DNA of 51,286 nt from an uncultured Legionellales bacterium (GTDB lineage Bacteria; Pseudomonadota; Gammaproteobacteria; UBA1113). The position numbers and the translations under genes are program-made. This document shows positions 18,639-28,037 of the stretch, piece by piece (the first letter of the stretch is position 1; each line of letters starts with the position of its first letter). The stretch covers positions 1 to 51,286 of the forward strand of contig CAMFJL010000015.1 in NCBI GenBank assembly GCA_945957175.1. The letters run 5' to 3'. The notes beneath the pieces were generated by a model that had not been told where the DNA came from, made no database searches, and saw only the letters and a list, made by a program, of their open reading frames with translations.

Positions 18639-20818
18639 AACGATGGTGCTGGTTTCTTCCCTTGCTATTCATTACGTCGCCTTTGTTTGCGGCTGCGTCT
18701 ATTTTTAATATCCCTAATACTGATCAGTCCCAGCTATTTCTTATGCAAATCTTTGGGCGAGTTGGTGGTGTATTAGCGGGCACACAAACAGCAAATCCAC
18801 TAAAAGATGCCATCTTTTATTTTAACAACATTATCCTCGTCGTTGGCGGTCTTGTTATTTTATATAGTACGCTCGTCTCAACTATCAATACAGCACACGA
18901 TGGTGAAGTTCTCGGTAAAAAGTGGAGTTCGGTGTGGATTCCTATCCGTTCAGCCCTCGGTTTTGCCTTACTCTTACCTTTAAGCGGCGGTTATTCTGTC
19001 ATACAGGGTTTGGTCATGTGGGTCGTTTTGCAAGGCGTGGGTGGCGCCGACTACATCTGGCTAAAGTATGCGAATGGTGTTGCGAATGGTACATACCTGA
19101 CGGTAAATAATAATGCATTTACAGGCGCAAGTGGATCATCACTTGACCAGCCTACCAAACAGATCTTTAATAATTTATTCTGTGCCCAAACGGGTAAGCT
19201 TATGTTTGGAGGTGGCAGTGGCAACGTCATTAATGTAACCAATAAGGAATATCAGTTTAATATTCCTGGGATGAAGCCTGACGGTGTTTGTGGCTCTGTG
19301 GCACGACCAGCAGATACCAAAGTTGATAAAGCGATGTCTGATTTTATTAATCAAATTAATACGACTGCAGCACTACCCTATGCACAGGCACAGTATCAAA
19401 CAAAGGTTGTTCAACCTGAGTTTTCTCAAAACTATCCAAGTGATCAGGCCATTCAAAATGCCTTGCAAGCGGCAGCTTGGCAATATAATGCGGATATTAG
19501 TGCATTGGCGACGGAGTCCGCGGTTGAAACAGGCGGAAATAAAGCATACCAACAATACATTGCACAATTTAAACTGCAAGCAGAGGCCAGTGGCTGGATT
19601 TATGCAGGTGCTATGTATCTGCTGATTCTAAATATTCAAAAGGAATCACCTCAGGCGACAACAAAAGAAGGTAAAAAAGCATCACAAGAGCTAATTAATA
19701 GTGCCGCACCCTTAGTCACGCCTTATGATGCGAACACATTTAATCTAGATCCCCAAGACAAACCCATCTTTTTTTCGCTGCTGCAAAATGCTCAAGATTT
19801 AAGCGACGATATGGATTTTGCATCTCCCACCTCCGGTGTTGCTTTGAAGTGTGAGACATTGAAGACGAGTACAAAAGCAAAAGATGTCATGAAAGATTTG
19901 ACGTATGATTGTAATAGTGTGATGTCGGGCTGGTTGTCTGCAACAGGCTCCAATAAAACAGGGAATTCGACAAAAACCAACTATGCGCCGATATTAAATC
20001 TGGCTCAGTGGGGTCAAAATACGGTCTCTTTCATCATGTGGGCATGGGTTATTATGCTAGTAGCAGTGACTGCAGGCGCTACAGGTAACATTATTCTTGC
20101 GGCTTTTGGCTTTAGTGGCCTTGCAACTGTCATAGCCATGGTCATGGCCTCACTTATGGCTTATTTGACGCCCATCGTGGCATTAATCATGTCAATTTAT
20201 TGGACTAATGGTACTATCGCAGGTTACTACATACCGATGCTGCCTTTTATTATTTATACCGCAACAGCGGTGGGCTGGTTAATGTTAGTTGTTGAAGCGA
20301 TGGTGGCAGCGCCCTTGCTTGCATTAGGTATTGTGCATCCCGAAGGTAGACATGACATTATGGGGGGGGCCGAGGCGGGTTTTCAATTATTAGTCGGTGT
20401 GTTTTTGCGCCCGATGTTAATGGTTGTAGGCTTTATTGCTTCGGGCGTCGTGGTCACAGTGATTATTGATTTAATTAATGCAGGGTTTAGTTTTGCAACT
20501 ACAAACTTGTTTGCAACGGGCAAGCTCATTTCTCTATGGACTTCGTTAGTGATGCTCATGATGTATATGAGTGCGGTATTTACCTTTGTCAATCGTGGTT
20601 TTAGTCTTATTTATCAAATTCCTGATCGTGTACTTAATTGGGTGGGTATTACCACAGCACAGACTGCGGCTGAAGATGTTCAAACCATACGACAAGGTGC
20701 AGAGAAGACAGCCGATATTGGGGCAAAAGTACCGGGACAAGCTGCAGGTGCTATTGAAGGCGGCGGTAAGGCCGTTCAGAAGGGTATTAAAGGATTTAAA
20801 AAGGGTGGCGACCAGTAA
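18635..20818 (+). CDS. dotA: Dot/Icm type IVB secretion protein DotA
   Basis: Polytopic inner-membrane protein essential for Dot/Icm secretion and also released in Legionella. The 727-residue product begins with a cleavable signal-like segment (about 1-20), then two hydrophobic segments (about 58-80 and 100-135), a large hydrophilic periplasmic loop (about 140-450) and a cluster of five or so membrane spans (about 455-670), ending in a basic tail. Motifs such as SVWIPIRSALGFALLLPL match DotA/TraY proteins. Legionella DotA is about 1050 residues, so the periplasmic loop and tail are shorter. The ATG at 18635 has AGGAGAG upstream and overlaps the icmV stop. Confidence 0.93.
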   Translation: MKRWCWFLPLLFITSPLFAAASIFNIPNTDQSQLFLMQIFGRVGGVLAGTQTANPLKDAIFYFNNIILVVGGLVILYSTLVSTINTAHDGEVLGKKWSSVWIPIRSALGFALLLPLSGGYSVIQGLVMWVVLQGVGGADYIWLKYANGVANGTYLTVNNNAFTGASGSSLDQPTKQIFNNLFCAQTGKLMFGGGSGNVINVTNKEYQFNIPGMKPDGVCGSVARPADTKVDKAMSDFINQINTTAALPYAQAQYQTKVVQPEFSQNYPSDQAIQNALQAAAWQYNADISALATESAVETGGNKAYQQYIAQFKLQAEASGWIYAGAMYLLILNIQKESPQATTKEGKKASQELINSAAPLVTPYDANTFNLDPQDKPIFFSLLQNAQDLSDDMDFASPTSGVALKCETLKTSTKAKDVMKDLTYDCNSVMSGWLSATGSNKTGNSTKTNYAPILNLAQWGQNTVSFIMWAWVIMLVAVTAGATGNIILAAFGFSGLATVIAMVMASLMAYLTPIVALIMSIYWTNGTIAGYYIPMLPFIIYTATAVGWLMLVVEAMVAAPLLALGIVHPEGRHDIMGGAEAGFQLLVGVFLRPMLMVVGFIASGVVVTVIIDLINAGFSFATTNLFATGKLISLWTSLVMLMMYMSAVFTFVNRGFSLIYQIPDRVLNWVGITTAQTAAEDVQTIRQGAEKTADIGAKVPGQAAGAIEGGGKAVQKGIKGFKKGGDQ

Positions 20819-20839
20819 AGGAGATTATCCGTCGTTTTT

Positions 20840-20861
20840 GGGCTGGCACAAGGCTAGCCCC
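20840..20861. repeat. second palindrome family, degenerate copy
   Basis: A hairpin with GGGCTGGC and GCTAGCCCC arms around ACAAG, followed by TGCAGTC, between dotA and the ABC-F gene (20819-20905). It resembles the better-preserved hairpin at 49385-49407, which is followed by TACAGTC. There is no T-run, so it does not look like an ordinary terminator. Confidence 0.45.
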
Positions 20862-20905
20862 TGCAGTCCCTGGCCTTGAGGCACGTTAAAGCAAGATTGG
20901 GGCAC

Positions 20906-22345
20906 TCATAGTCGTTCCTTTTGAATAAGCGCACCATCAGCAATGTAATAAAAATCATCGACCTGAATAGCCTTTAGGAAATCACGATCATGCGATATAC
21001 ACAAAATAGCACCTGGATATGCTCTCAATACCTGTATAACATGTTCTTTTGTTTCTAAATCTAAATTATTAGTGATTTCATCAAGCAGCAGTAACTTAGG
21101 TGTGGATGCCGCGATCTGTGCCAGCGATAATCGTGCTTTTTCGCCACCAGAAAGCGCACTCATTGCCATATACACTTCTTCGTTTTTGCGAAATAAAAAA
21201 TCATTCAAATGACGACGTAATTCAAGATGAGACCAATCAGGCCTATAATCGGCAATAGACGCCAGCACTGTTTTGCCGGGGCACAAAGTGCCGTAATGTT
21301 GATCTAAATAACCAATATCATTTTGCTTTGGAGCAAACCAATGGCCGGTTTTTATGACTTGTGCATTATCTAATATAGCTTTCATCAGCGTGGATTTACC
21401 ACTGCCATTGTTGCCTTCAATGGCTATACGTTTGTTTGAGTGGATAGATAAATAAATATGTTGTAGCACGGGCTCCTGATTAAGATAGCCTACACTCGCA
21501 TCATGTATTGATATGATCACCTGCTCACGTATATCCATCGCACTTATGGAAAAGCTTGGTAAAATGATTTCAGGCAAGCGTAACTCGTCAAGTTGTTCGG
21601 CCAATGCTTGTTTTCTATCATGAATAGCTGATTTAATCCGTCCCGTTGTTTCTTTGGCACGATTCATTTTGGCGACGCTGACAATGGTTGGCCATTTGCG
21701 TTGGTGAATACTTCTTTCACCTTTAGCTTTACGTTTGGCGGCTCGGGTTTGTTCTTTCATTAAAGCGTCATGCTGCGTCTTTTTTTGTTTGTTAAGATGC
21801 GCTATGGTGTGTTCGACTGACGCGCGATGATGATGCAAGTCGTCAATATAATCGTCATAGGCGCCGTGAAATATACGTACTTGAGCATTATCAATATGCC
21901 ATAGGGTATTAACACAATGTCGAAGTAGTTCAGTATCATGTGACACGATGATTAAAGTACCCGCATAAGATTGCAGCATCCGCATAAGCTTTTTACGGTT
22001 TTGTTGATCCAAATGATTGGTGGGTTCATCGAGTAATAGCACCTGAGGATCAAGACTTAATGCTTGAGTCAACGCCTTATGAAAACGTTGACCACCGCTT
22101 AAGCTGTCGGTAGACTCGATCACTTGGGGCACATATCCAAAAATAATAGCCTTATCACAATCAATTGTGCCGTCGCTCGTTTGGAGGGTACCGTTGAGTA
22201 AGTTAAGCAAGCTGGTTTTTCCACTACCATTGCGACCGATGATAGCAATGCGGTTACCATGATAAATAGGTGTACTAAAATCATGAAAGCAAGTTTTATG
22301 CGGCAGTGAAAAGCTAAGGTTGTTGATGTGAATAGGTTTGTGCAT
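20906..22345 (-). CDS. ABC-F family ATPase (ribosome-associated type)
   Basis: Cytosolic twin-ATPase without membrane spans, a member of the ABC-F group that acts on ribosomes (translation factors and antibiotic-resistance proteins). The 479-residue product has two nucleotide-binding domains. The first has Walker A GRNGSGKTS, signature LSGGQ and Walker B VLLLDEPTNHLD; the second has GNNGSGKST, ALSGGEKARL and LLLLDEITNNLD (an Ile replaces the usual Pro). Between them lies a long basic helical linker (about 175-250, KRKAKGERSIHQRKW). It is shorter than E. coli EttA or Uup. A resistance role is possible but unproven. Confidence 0.88.
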   Translation of the reverse strand: MHKPIHINNLSFSLPHKTCFHDFSTPIYHGNRIAIIGRNGSGKTSLLNLLNGTLQTSDGTIDCDKAIIFGYVPQVIESTDSLSGGQRFHKALTQALSLDPQVLLLDEPTNHLDQQNRKKLMRMLQSYAGTLIIVSHDTELLRHCVNTLWHIDNAQVRIFHGAYDDYIDDLHHHRASVEHTIAHLNKQKKTQHDALMKEQTRAAKRKAKGERSIHQRKWPTIVSVAKMNRAKETTGRIKSAIHDRKQALAEQLDELRLPEIILPSFSISAMDIREQVIISIHDASVGYLNQEPVLQHIYLSIHSNKRIAIEGNNGSGKSTLMKAILDNAQVIKTGHWFAPKQNDIGYLDQHYGTLCPGKTVLASIADYRPDWSHLELRRHLNDFLFRKNEEVYMAMSALSGGEKARLSLAQIAASTPKLLLLDEITNNLDLETKEHVIQVLRAYPGAILCISHDRDFLKAIQVDDFYYIADGALIQKERL

Positions 22346-22380
22346 CGATAACAGTCTCTTTAAAGCTTAATAAAGGCATC

Positions 22381-22433
22381 CAAGCTGGATAAGCTTGGTG
22401 TCATTTGCCCTGCATCAGGGTTACTTTAAAGTG
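22381..22433 (-). promoter_or_regulatory. possible structured leader of the ABC-F gene
   Basis: The interval upstream of the ABC-F start has a stem CCAAGCT/AGCTTGG and a second stem CCCTG/CAGGG. Many ABC-F resistance genes are controlled by ribosome-mediated attenuation in such leaders. No T-run or leader peptide was established, so this is only suggestive. Confidence 0.2.
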
Positions 22434-22525
22434 CGATTTTCATGTTCGTGCAAAAACCTCGAGAACTGTGTTAGTAGGGTAGATTATATCACAATTTGAA
22501 AAACAAAAGGAGCATGGGAAGGTTT

Positions 22526-22873
22526 ATGTACGACGTTATTCGCGTGTTATTGTCGGCAATCATTATTGTGTTGGTTGCAGAGCTTGCTAAAATCAACGCA
22601 ACATTGGGTGGGTTTATTAAGTCACTGCCTATTATCTCGTTAATGGCTATCATTTGGCTTTATAGTCAAACGCATGACATGGAAAAAATCGCAGTCCTTT
22701 CCTATAGTACATTTTGGTTTGTGCTGCCAACGTTGCCTTTTTTTCTCATATTACCGTATTTATTAAGACATGGACTGCATTTTTATACGAGCTTATTCAT
22801 CTCCCTTGTTATCATGCTGGCCTGTTATATGATAACAATCCTTGTGCTGCGTGAGCTGGGTTTGAAGCTTTGA
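22526..22873 (+). CDS. DUF3147-type small membrane protein
   Basis: A 115-residue integral membrane protein of unknown function. It has four predicted spans and the recognisable family stretch LGGFIKSLPIISLMAIIWLY followed by a TFWFVLPTLPFFLILPYLLR span. The ATG at 22526 is preferred because GGAAGG lies just upstream and the product starts with the first membrane helix (MYDVIRVLLSA); the ATG at 22514 is only 1 nt from AAGGAG. It is divergent from the ABC-F gene, and no partner gene suggests a role. Confidence 0.7.
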   Translation: MYDVIRVLLSAIIIVLVAELAKINATLGGFIKSLPIISLMAIIWLYSQTHDMEKIAVLSYSTFWFVLPTLPFFLILPYLLRHGLHFYTSLFISLVIMLACYMITILVLRELGLKL

Positions 22874-22917
22874 TGCGTGTTGTAACGGCTTTTGAGCCGA
22901 TTGATCAAACCCTCTGC

Positions 22918-22942
22918 TCGGGTTCGAACCGCTATCTTTCAT
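22918..22942 (+). pseudogene. degenerate mirrored tRNA 3' end
   Basis: GGGTTCGAACC looks like a tRNA T-arm and is followed by a decayed acceptor stretch leading into the terminator. Compared with the minus-strand tRNA-Ser read outwards, the T-arm core GGGTTCGAA and the sequence from CAGCT onwards are identical. There is no 5' half, so it cannot be a functional tRNA. Confidence 0.5.
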
Positions 22943-22987
22943 CAGCTATAAAAAAAGCCACCCAACGGGTGGCTTTTTTTATAGCTG
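22943..22987. terminator. bidirectional terminator after tRNA-Ser(GCU)
   Basis: A perfect inverted repeat with 21-bp arms (22943-22963 and 22967-22987) around AAC. The GCCACCC/GGGTGGC stem is flanked by A7 and T7, so it can terminate from both sides. The right arm includes the last bases of the tRNA CCA end. Confidence 0.9.
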
Positions 22988-23078
22988 GCGGAGAGAGAGG
23001 GATTCGAACCCTCGATGGAGTTTAAAGCCCCATACTCCCTTAGCAGGGGAGCGCCTTCAGCCACTCGGCCATCTCTCC
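22986..23078 (-). tRNA. tRNA-Ser (anticodon GCU)
   Basis: A 93-nt class II tRNA on the minus strand. It has acceptor GGAGAGA/TCTCTCC with discriminator G and an encoded CCA, D-arm ATGGCCGAGTGGC, anticodon loop CTGCTAA (anticodon GCT), a long variable arm, and T-arm GGGTTCGAATCCC. The long variable arm and G73 fit serine; GCU reads AGC/AGU codons. It lies 40 nt from the rpoD stop and is followed by a strong terminator. Confidence 0.97.
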
Positions 23079-23118
23079 GGAACGCGAGATTATAGCGAAA
23101 TATGTGCCGCGAGGCAAA

Positions 23119-25011
23119 TTATTCGTCGCTACCATCTAAGAAGCTTCGGAGTTCCTCAGAGCGGCTAGGATGACGCAATTTGCGTAGGGCTTTGGCCTCG
23201 ATTTGACGAATCCGCTCGCGAGTTACGTCGAACTGTTTACCGACTTCTTCAAGCGTATGATCGGTGTTCATATCAATACCAAAACGCATGCGTAAGACTT
23301 TCGCTTCACGACTGGTGAGTGAGCTTAAAATCTTTTGCATCGCTTCACTTAAGCCATCTCGGGTCGCGGCATCCAAAGGTGATATTGCCATCGGATCAAC
23401 GATAAAATCACCAAGACTGGTATCATCATCATCACCTACAGGTGTTTCCATGGAGATAGGTTCTTTGGCAATCTTAAGCACTTTGCGGATTTTATCTTCC
23501 GGCATACCGACGTATTTGCTTAATTCTTCTGGGCCTGGATCAACACCATTTTTTTGCTGTAACTCACGACGGTAACGTTCAATCTTATTGATGGTTTCTA
23601 TCATATGTACAGGAATACGGATGGTGCGTGCTTGGTCGGCAATCGAACGCGTGATAGCTTGACGAATCCACCAGGTTGCATAAGTTGAAAACTTATACCC
23701 ACGACGGTATTCGAATTTATCGACAGCTTTCATCAAACCAATATTGCCTTCTTGAATTAAATCAAGAAATTGTAAGCCGCGATTGGTATATTTCTTTGCA
23801 ATAGAAATCACTAGACGCAGATTAGCTTCGATCATTTCTTTCTTCGCACGTCGAGATTTGGCCTCGCCAATAGACATACCACGGTTAATATCTTTAATTT
23901 CATCGACACGCAGACCGCAGGCTTGAGCAATTGCACCTATTTTCTCTTGCGCCTTAATCACAGCAGCGACATGCTGAGACAGTGTTTCCACGTAAGCTTG
24001 TTTGCCTTTCGTGTGCTGTCGAATCCAATTGATATCAGTTTCATGACCAGGGAAGCTTTTAATGAAGGTTTCACGAGGCATTTTGCTTTGTTTAACACAG
24101 ATTTCCATAATCTTGCGTTCTTGAACACGAATATGCTCTAATAATTGCCGCATTTGCTTGGTCAGTTTATCAAACTGCCGAGGCACCAATTTTACTTTCA
24201 CAAACTCTTCAGCCAGTGCTAAACGTTTTGCTTGAGTAATAGGGTGGGCTTCACCGTGCTCATCAACAGCTTGTATGAAAGCTTGATGACGCTGGTTAAT
24301 TTCGCTAAAGCGGATACGGCATAATTCGAGATCGGGCCCATTTTCTAAAGGATCGTTATCGCCGCCATCACCTTCGCCATCTTCATCTTCTTCGATAACA
24401 ACTTGAACTGAGGTGTCAATTTCATCGGTATCTTCGGCGAGTTCAACTTCCATGGGTTCAACGTTGTCTTCTTCTTCATCAATAAAGCCGCTGATAAGCT
24501 CACCAATACGACCGCCTTGGCTGTCGATGCGCTGAAATTCTGTGAGAATATCCATGACAATCTTTGGATGCTCAGCAAGTGCACCCATAATAATTTTTTG
24601 TCCTTCCTCAATGCGACGTGCAATAGCAATTTCACCTTGACGTGTTAATAATTCGACGGAACCCATTTCGCGCATATACATGCGTACAGGGTCAGTTGTA
24701 CGAATCGCTTCAACGTTCATATTCGCAAATTGCTCAACCGCTTCTTCGGCTGTGGTCTCATCGTCAGTATAAACAGCTTCATCCCAACGAATCGTGTCGG
24801 AGGCAGCAGGGGCTTCTTCAACAACAGAGATCCCCATTTCTTCACGTAAGGTGTTGACGAATTCATCATAACGATCGGTATCATCAATCATATCTTGCGG
24901 TAGCAAATCATTAAGCTCAGCAAAAGTGATGTAACCTTGTTCTCTACCTTTATTAAGGATATTCTTAACGATAGATTGTTGGCCGTATTGTTCTGGTCTT
25001 TCAATTGACAT
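23119..25011 (-). CDS. rpoD: RNA polymerase primary sigma factor RpoD
   Basis: Housekeeping sigma-70 factor of 630 residues. Region 1.1 is at the N-terminus, then region 1.2 ([20 protein letters not shown]), a large acidic non-conserved region (about 170-240, with [14 protein letters not shown]), region 2 with the promoter-melting stretch [17 protein letters not shown], region 3 ([14 protein letters not shown]) and region 4.2 helix-turn-helix [19 protein letters not shown]. Length is close to E. coli RpoD (613). It ends the rpsU-yqeY-dnaG-rpoD cluster, but a 258-nt gap after dnaG with its own promoter candidate suggests separate transcription as well. Confidence 0.98.
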   Translation of the reverse strand: MSIERPEQYGQQSIVKNILNKGREQGYITFAELNDLLPQDMIDDTDRYDEFVNTLREEMGISVVEEAPAASDTIRWDEAVYTDDETTAEEAVEQFANMNVEAIRTTDPVRMYMREMGSVELLTRQGEIAIARRIEEGQKIIMGALAEHPKIVMDILTEFQRIDSQGGRIGELISGFIDEEEDNVEPMEVELAEDTDEIDTSVQVVIEEDEDGEGDGGDNDPLENGPDLELCRIRFSEINQRHQAFIQAVDEHGEAHPITQAKRLALAEEFVKVKLVPRQFDKLTKQMRQLLEHIRVQERKIMEICVKQSKMPRETFIKSFPGHETDINWIRQHTKGKQAYVETLSQHVAAVIKAQEKIGAIAQACGLRVDEIKDINRGMSIGEAKSRRAKKEMIEANLRLVISIAKKYTNRGLQFLDLIQEGNIGLMKAVDKFEYRRGYKFSTYATWWIRQAITRSIADQARTIRIPVHMIETINKIERYRRELQQKNGVDPGPEELSKYVGMPEDKIRKVLKIAKEPISMETPVGDDDDTSLGDFIVDPMAISPLDAATRDGLSEAMQKILSSLTSREAKVLRMRFGIDMNTDHTLEEVGKQFDVTRERIRQIEAKALRKLRHPSRSEELRSFLDGSDE

Positions 25012-25202
25012 GGGTAGTGCCCTTTAATAAGATTGTAATGCCGATAAGTGTAAACCCTTGCCCTTATGGGGCAGATTGTCGAACCGCGGCTAGCACGGCG
25101 CTGATTGCAAAGGCGCTTTAAGAAGATTTGTCAGTCGACGTAAACCCATCGTTTTTCATGGCGCTGTTGCCGTTAAGGGCGCTGTGCTATCGTGAGCCCT
25201 AC

Positions 25203-25211
25203 AGTATATCA
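25203..25211 (-). promoter_or_regulatory. candidate extended -10 promoter of rpoD
   Basis: On the minus strand TGATATACT provides an extended -10 (TGn + TATACT) about 190 nt upstream of the rpoD start. No good -35 is present. The 25012-25269 gap between dnaG and rpoD otherwise shows only weak GC-rich inverted repeats. Confidence 0.35.
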
Positions 25212-25269
25212 TAATGGTTCAATTTTTTCCAGCCAGACTTGACGGTTATTGAAAGATGGCGGTATCCAT

Positions 25270-27003
25270 TTAGTTGGGATTTGTAAGCAGTGTTTGTAGC
25301 TGTTGGCGTTCATCAAGACTGGCGGTGCCAGCGCGGATTTTATTCATCAGACTATCTATCATGTCGCGCTTTTCTTGCTGTTGCAGTTTCTGCAAACAGT
25401 CATGAAACTCTTCAGCCATCCCTTGTTCTGGGGTGAGCAAAGGATAACAAGCGAGCTCGGCATAACGGGCTTCTTGGGGATGATTTTGCAAATGATAAAG
25501 TAGCGCTGCGGTGGTTTCGATAGCTTCCTCTTGTGTGAGCGCGATAAGTGCATCCAAAGCCTGACGCCATGGCGATGGCGAGGTATCGTTTGCAGCAAGC
25601 GTAGTCGTATGTGCGAGCGAAGGTTGTTGTATGAGTAACGCGAGCGCTTTTTCTTGTAGATTAAGCGGCGCATGTTCGCCAACAATACGTTTGCTTGGTG
25701 GCGTAGGCGCTGGTTTTGCTTCTATACGCGTGAGTCTTGTAAGCTCTTGATGCATGATTTCTGATAATTTACCTTGAGGTAATTGATTTAAGTAATCCAT
25801 GGCCTTTTGATAAAAAGCAGCGCGCCCACCAGCATGTGATAATTCAGCGTCTTTTCGCATCATTTGCCAGAAAAAATCATCGAAATTTTGTGCCTGTGTT
25901 AATTGTTGTTGAAAAGCATCTACACCATAGGCGCGGATAAAGCTATCAGGATCATGGTTATCAGGTAGAAAAATCAGTTGTAATTGCCTGCCATCATGAA
26001 GCAAGGGCAGGGCTGTCGCAAGGGCTTTGACTGCGGCTCGCTGGCCAGCGGCATCACCGTCAAAGCAAAAAATAATTTTATGGGTGTGTCGATAGAGACG
26101 TTCTAAATGTTGCTTCGTTGCAGCAGTTCCCATGCTGGCCATGGCCATGCTAAAACCATATTGCGCTAATGCAAGCACATCCATATAACCTTCAACAAGG
26201 AGCGCATAAGGTAATTCACGCTGAGCTTGCAGCGCTTCATAAAGTCCATAAAGCTCGGCGCTTTTATTAAAGACGGGCGTTTGTCCGGTATTATAGTATT
26301 TTGCCAAGGGTTGACCGTCTTTATCTGTCATATTTTGAAAAATACGCCCACCAAAGCCTACCACACGACCTTGTCTATCTCGGATAGGAAACATAATTCG
26401 ATCACGAAAAACATCATAATAACGTGCACTTTGTGTTTGGCCTATCAAGCCTGCAGCATGAAAATGTGGGAAGTTACTGGTATCTACATGGGCATACTGT
26501 GTGAGCGCTTGGCCATTAGCTGGCGCATAACCAACACCATAACGTGCTTGAATTGTTTTATCAAGACCTCGAGTGTCAAGATAACGCATGGCTTCAGCAG
26601 ATTGACTCAGTTTATTTTGATAAAATAATGCAGCAGCTTGCAAATAATCATAAAGATTACGATGATTTTCTTTAGGTTTATGATGGCTGCCTGGGCGTGT
26701 TTCGTAAGGAACATGTAATCCTTGTTGTGCAGCTAAGTATTCCACGGCATCAACAAACTCGAGCCTGTCAAAGTTCATGAGAAACTTAAGGACATCGCCA
26801 CTCTCGCCACAGCCAAAACAGTGATAAAATTGCTTACGTACGCTGACGGTGAATGAGGGGGTTTTTTCTTGGTGGAACGGGCAGCAAGCGGTGTAGTTTT
26901 GATTACTCGCTTTTTTCAAGGGGACACGCGCATCAATAATATCGACGATGTCAGTACGTGTTATGAGTTCTTGAATAAATGCCCGAGGTATTTGTCCCGC
27001 CAT
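25270..27003 (-). CDS. dnaG: DNA primase DnaG
   Basis: Makes the RNA primers of replication. The 577-residue protein has the N-terminal CHC2-type zinc finger (CCPFHQEKTPSF ... CFGCGESGD, about 40-65), the RNA polymerase core with YNTGQTPVFNKS, the TOPRIM domain with ALLVEGYMDVLAL and IIFCFDGDAAGQRAA (acidic metal-binding residues present), and a C-terminal DnaB-binding helical region. Length matches the E. coli protein (581). It lies 8 nt downstream of yqeY, with which it is surely co-transcribed. Confidence 0.97.
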   Translation of the reverse strand: MAGQIPRAFIQELITRTDIVDIIDARVPLKKASNQNYTACCPFHQEKTPSFTVSVRKQFYHCFGCGESGDVLKFLMNFDRLEFVDAVEYLAAQQGLHVPYETRPGSHHKPKENHRNLYDYLQAAALFYQNKLSQSAEAMRYLDTRGLDKTIQARYGVGYAPANGQALTQYAHVDTSNFPHFHAAGLIGQTQSARYYDVFRDRIMFPIRDRQGRVVGFGGRIFQNMTDKDGQPLAKYYNTGQTPVFNKSAELYGLYEALQAQRELPYALLVEGYMDVLALAQYGFSMAMASMGTAATKQHLERLYRHTHKIIFCFDGDAAGQRAAVKALATALPLLHDGRQLQLIFLPDNHDPDSFIRAYGVDAFQQQLTQAQNFDDFFWQMMRKDAELSHAGGRAAFYQKAMDYLNQLPQGKLSEIMHQELTRLTRIEAKPAPTPPSKRIVGEHAPLNLQEKALALLIQQPSLAHTTTLAANDTSPSPWRQALDALIALTQEEAIETTAALLYHLQNHPQEARYAELACYPLLTPEQGMAEEFHDCLQKLQQQEKRDMIDSLMNKIRAGTASLDERQQLQTLLTNPN

Positions 27004-27011
27004 GATGACAC

Positions 27012-27458
27012 TTAGTTCAGCAGTTCCTTCACTTTAGCACTGACAGCTTGAATATCGGCACGGCCTTGTAGCTTAGGTTTTAAGATAGCCATCACTTTGC
27101 CCATGTCCTTTGCACTACTTGCTTCGGTTTCAGTGATTGCTTGCTTGATATGTGATAATACTTCGGCATCACCCAACTGCTCAGGCAAGAAAGTCACTAA
27201 TAAATCCAGTTCCTGTTGTTCTTTATCAGCCAAATCTTGACGATTGCCCGCGATAAACTGAGCCAATGACTCGCGACGTTGCTTAACCATTTTATTGATA
27301 ACAGCTAGAACTTCCGTATCATCAAGTTCAATACGCTCGTCAACTTCACGTTGTTTGATGGCAGCTGTTAGCATCCGCAAGGTGGTAAGGGTTTCTTTTG
27401 CCTGCGTTTTCATTGCAGTTTTAACGGCTTCTTGAATCGTGGCTTTTAAAGTAGACAT
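27012..27458 (-). CDS. yqeY: GatB/YqeY domain protein
   Basis: A 148-residue all-helical protein related to the tRNA-binding tail of the GatB amidotransferase subunit; its function in the cell is not settled. Recognised by the sequence pattern KTAMKTQAKETLTTLRMLTAAIKQREVD and the C-terminal AKDMGKVMAILKPKLQGRAD. It commonly sits between rpsU and dnaG in gammaproteobacteria, as here. A degenerate copy of the dispersed repeat separates it from rpsU. Confidence 0.92.
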   Translation of the reverse strand: MSTLKATIQEAVKTAMKTQAKETLTTLRMLTAAIKQREVDERIELDDTEVLAVINKMVKQRRESLAQFIAGNRQDLADKEQQELDLLVTFLPEQLGDAEVLSHIKQAITETEASSAKDMGKVMAILKPKLQGRADIQAVSAKVKELLN

Positions 27459-27505
27459 AATAAACCTCAGATTTGATATAAAGAATGTCTTTCAACATGC
27501 GTGTT

Positions 27506-27585
27506 TGTCACTGCTGAGCGATGGCTTTACTACCTCTCATCCACCTCATTTCGGCACCCTCTCCTGCGAGAGGAGAAGGGTATCT
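27506..27585. repeat. dispersed nested-palindrome repeat, copy E (degenerate)
   Basis: CTGAGCGATGGCTTTACTACCTCTCATCC-type order is recognisable in forward orientation (GAGCGATGG, CTCTCATCC, ATTTCGGCACC, CTCTCCTGCGAGAGGAGAAGG), but the palindromes carry several mismatches. It lies inside the rpsU-yqeY interval, so it is probably transcribed and could act as an mRNA processing or stabilising hairpin. Confidence 0.6.
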
Positions 27586-27599
27586 TTACCTAAGGCTGA

Positions 27600-27848
27600 T
27601 TAAACGCGTTTCTTCTTAGCTTTCGCTTTGCCGCGAACGCCGCGTGAAGGTACAGGGGCTTCTTTCATCAATTTCTTTTGAAAACGCTTAACAGCAGCTG
27701 CCTTCATTTGTGTACGTTCTTTCGTTGGTTTAGTATAACGTGCACGACGCTTTAACTCGGTTAAAACACCGGCTTTTTCACAAGAACGCTTAAAGCGACG
27801 CAATAGCGCGTCGGTCGATTCATTTTGTTTAGCACTTACGCTTGGCAT
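27600..27848 (-). CDS. rpsU: 30S ribosomal protein S21
   Basis: Small basic ribosomal protein bS21 of 82 residues, needed for mRNA base pairing during initiation. The family core [22 protein letters not shown] followed by [20 protein letters not shown] is unmistakable. It is about ten residues longer than the E. coli protein, with a Lys/Arg-rich tail. It is the first gene of the macromolecular-synthesis cluster; the divergent rsgA lies 190 nt away. Confidence 0.96.
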   Translation of the reverse strand: MPSVSAKQNESTDALLRRFKRSCEKAGVLTELKRRARYTKPTKERTQMKAAAVKRFQKKLMKEAPVPSRGVRGKAKAKKKRV

Positions 27849-28037
27849 GCAAGATTCACCTCATTTCAATCATAACCAAAACACTTCGGCCTACGTCTTC
27901 CATATTAGAGATAAAAAGTAGACCATTTTCTGTGAGCAAGGAGTATACTAGGTTTTTGACAAAATGCATATACCCGCCGTCTTTCAATTTGCAACTTTGT
28001 TGCAAGACGGACTCTTGCGTATTGAGATAAAGCGCCT

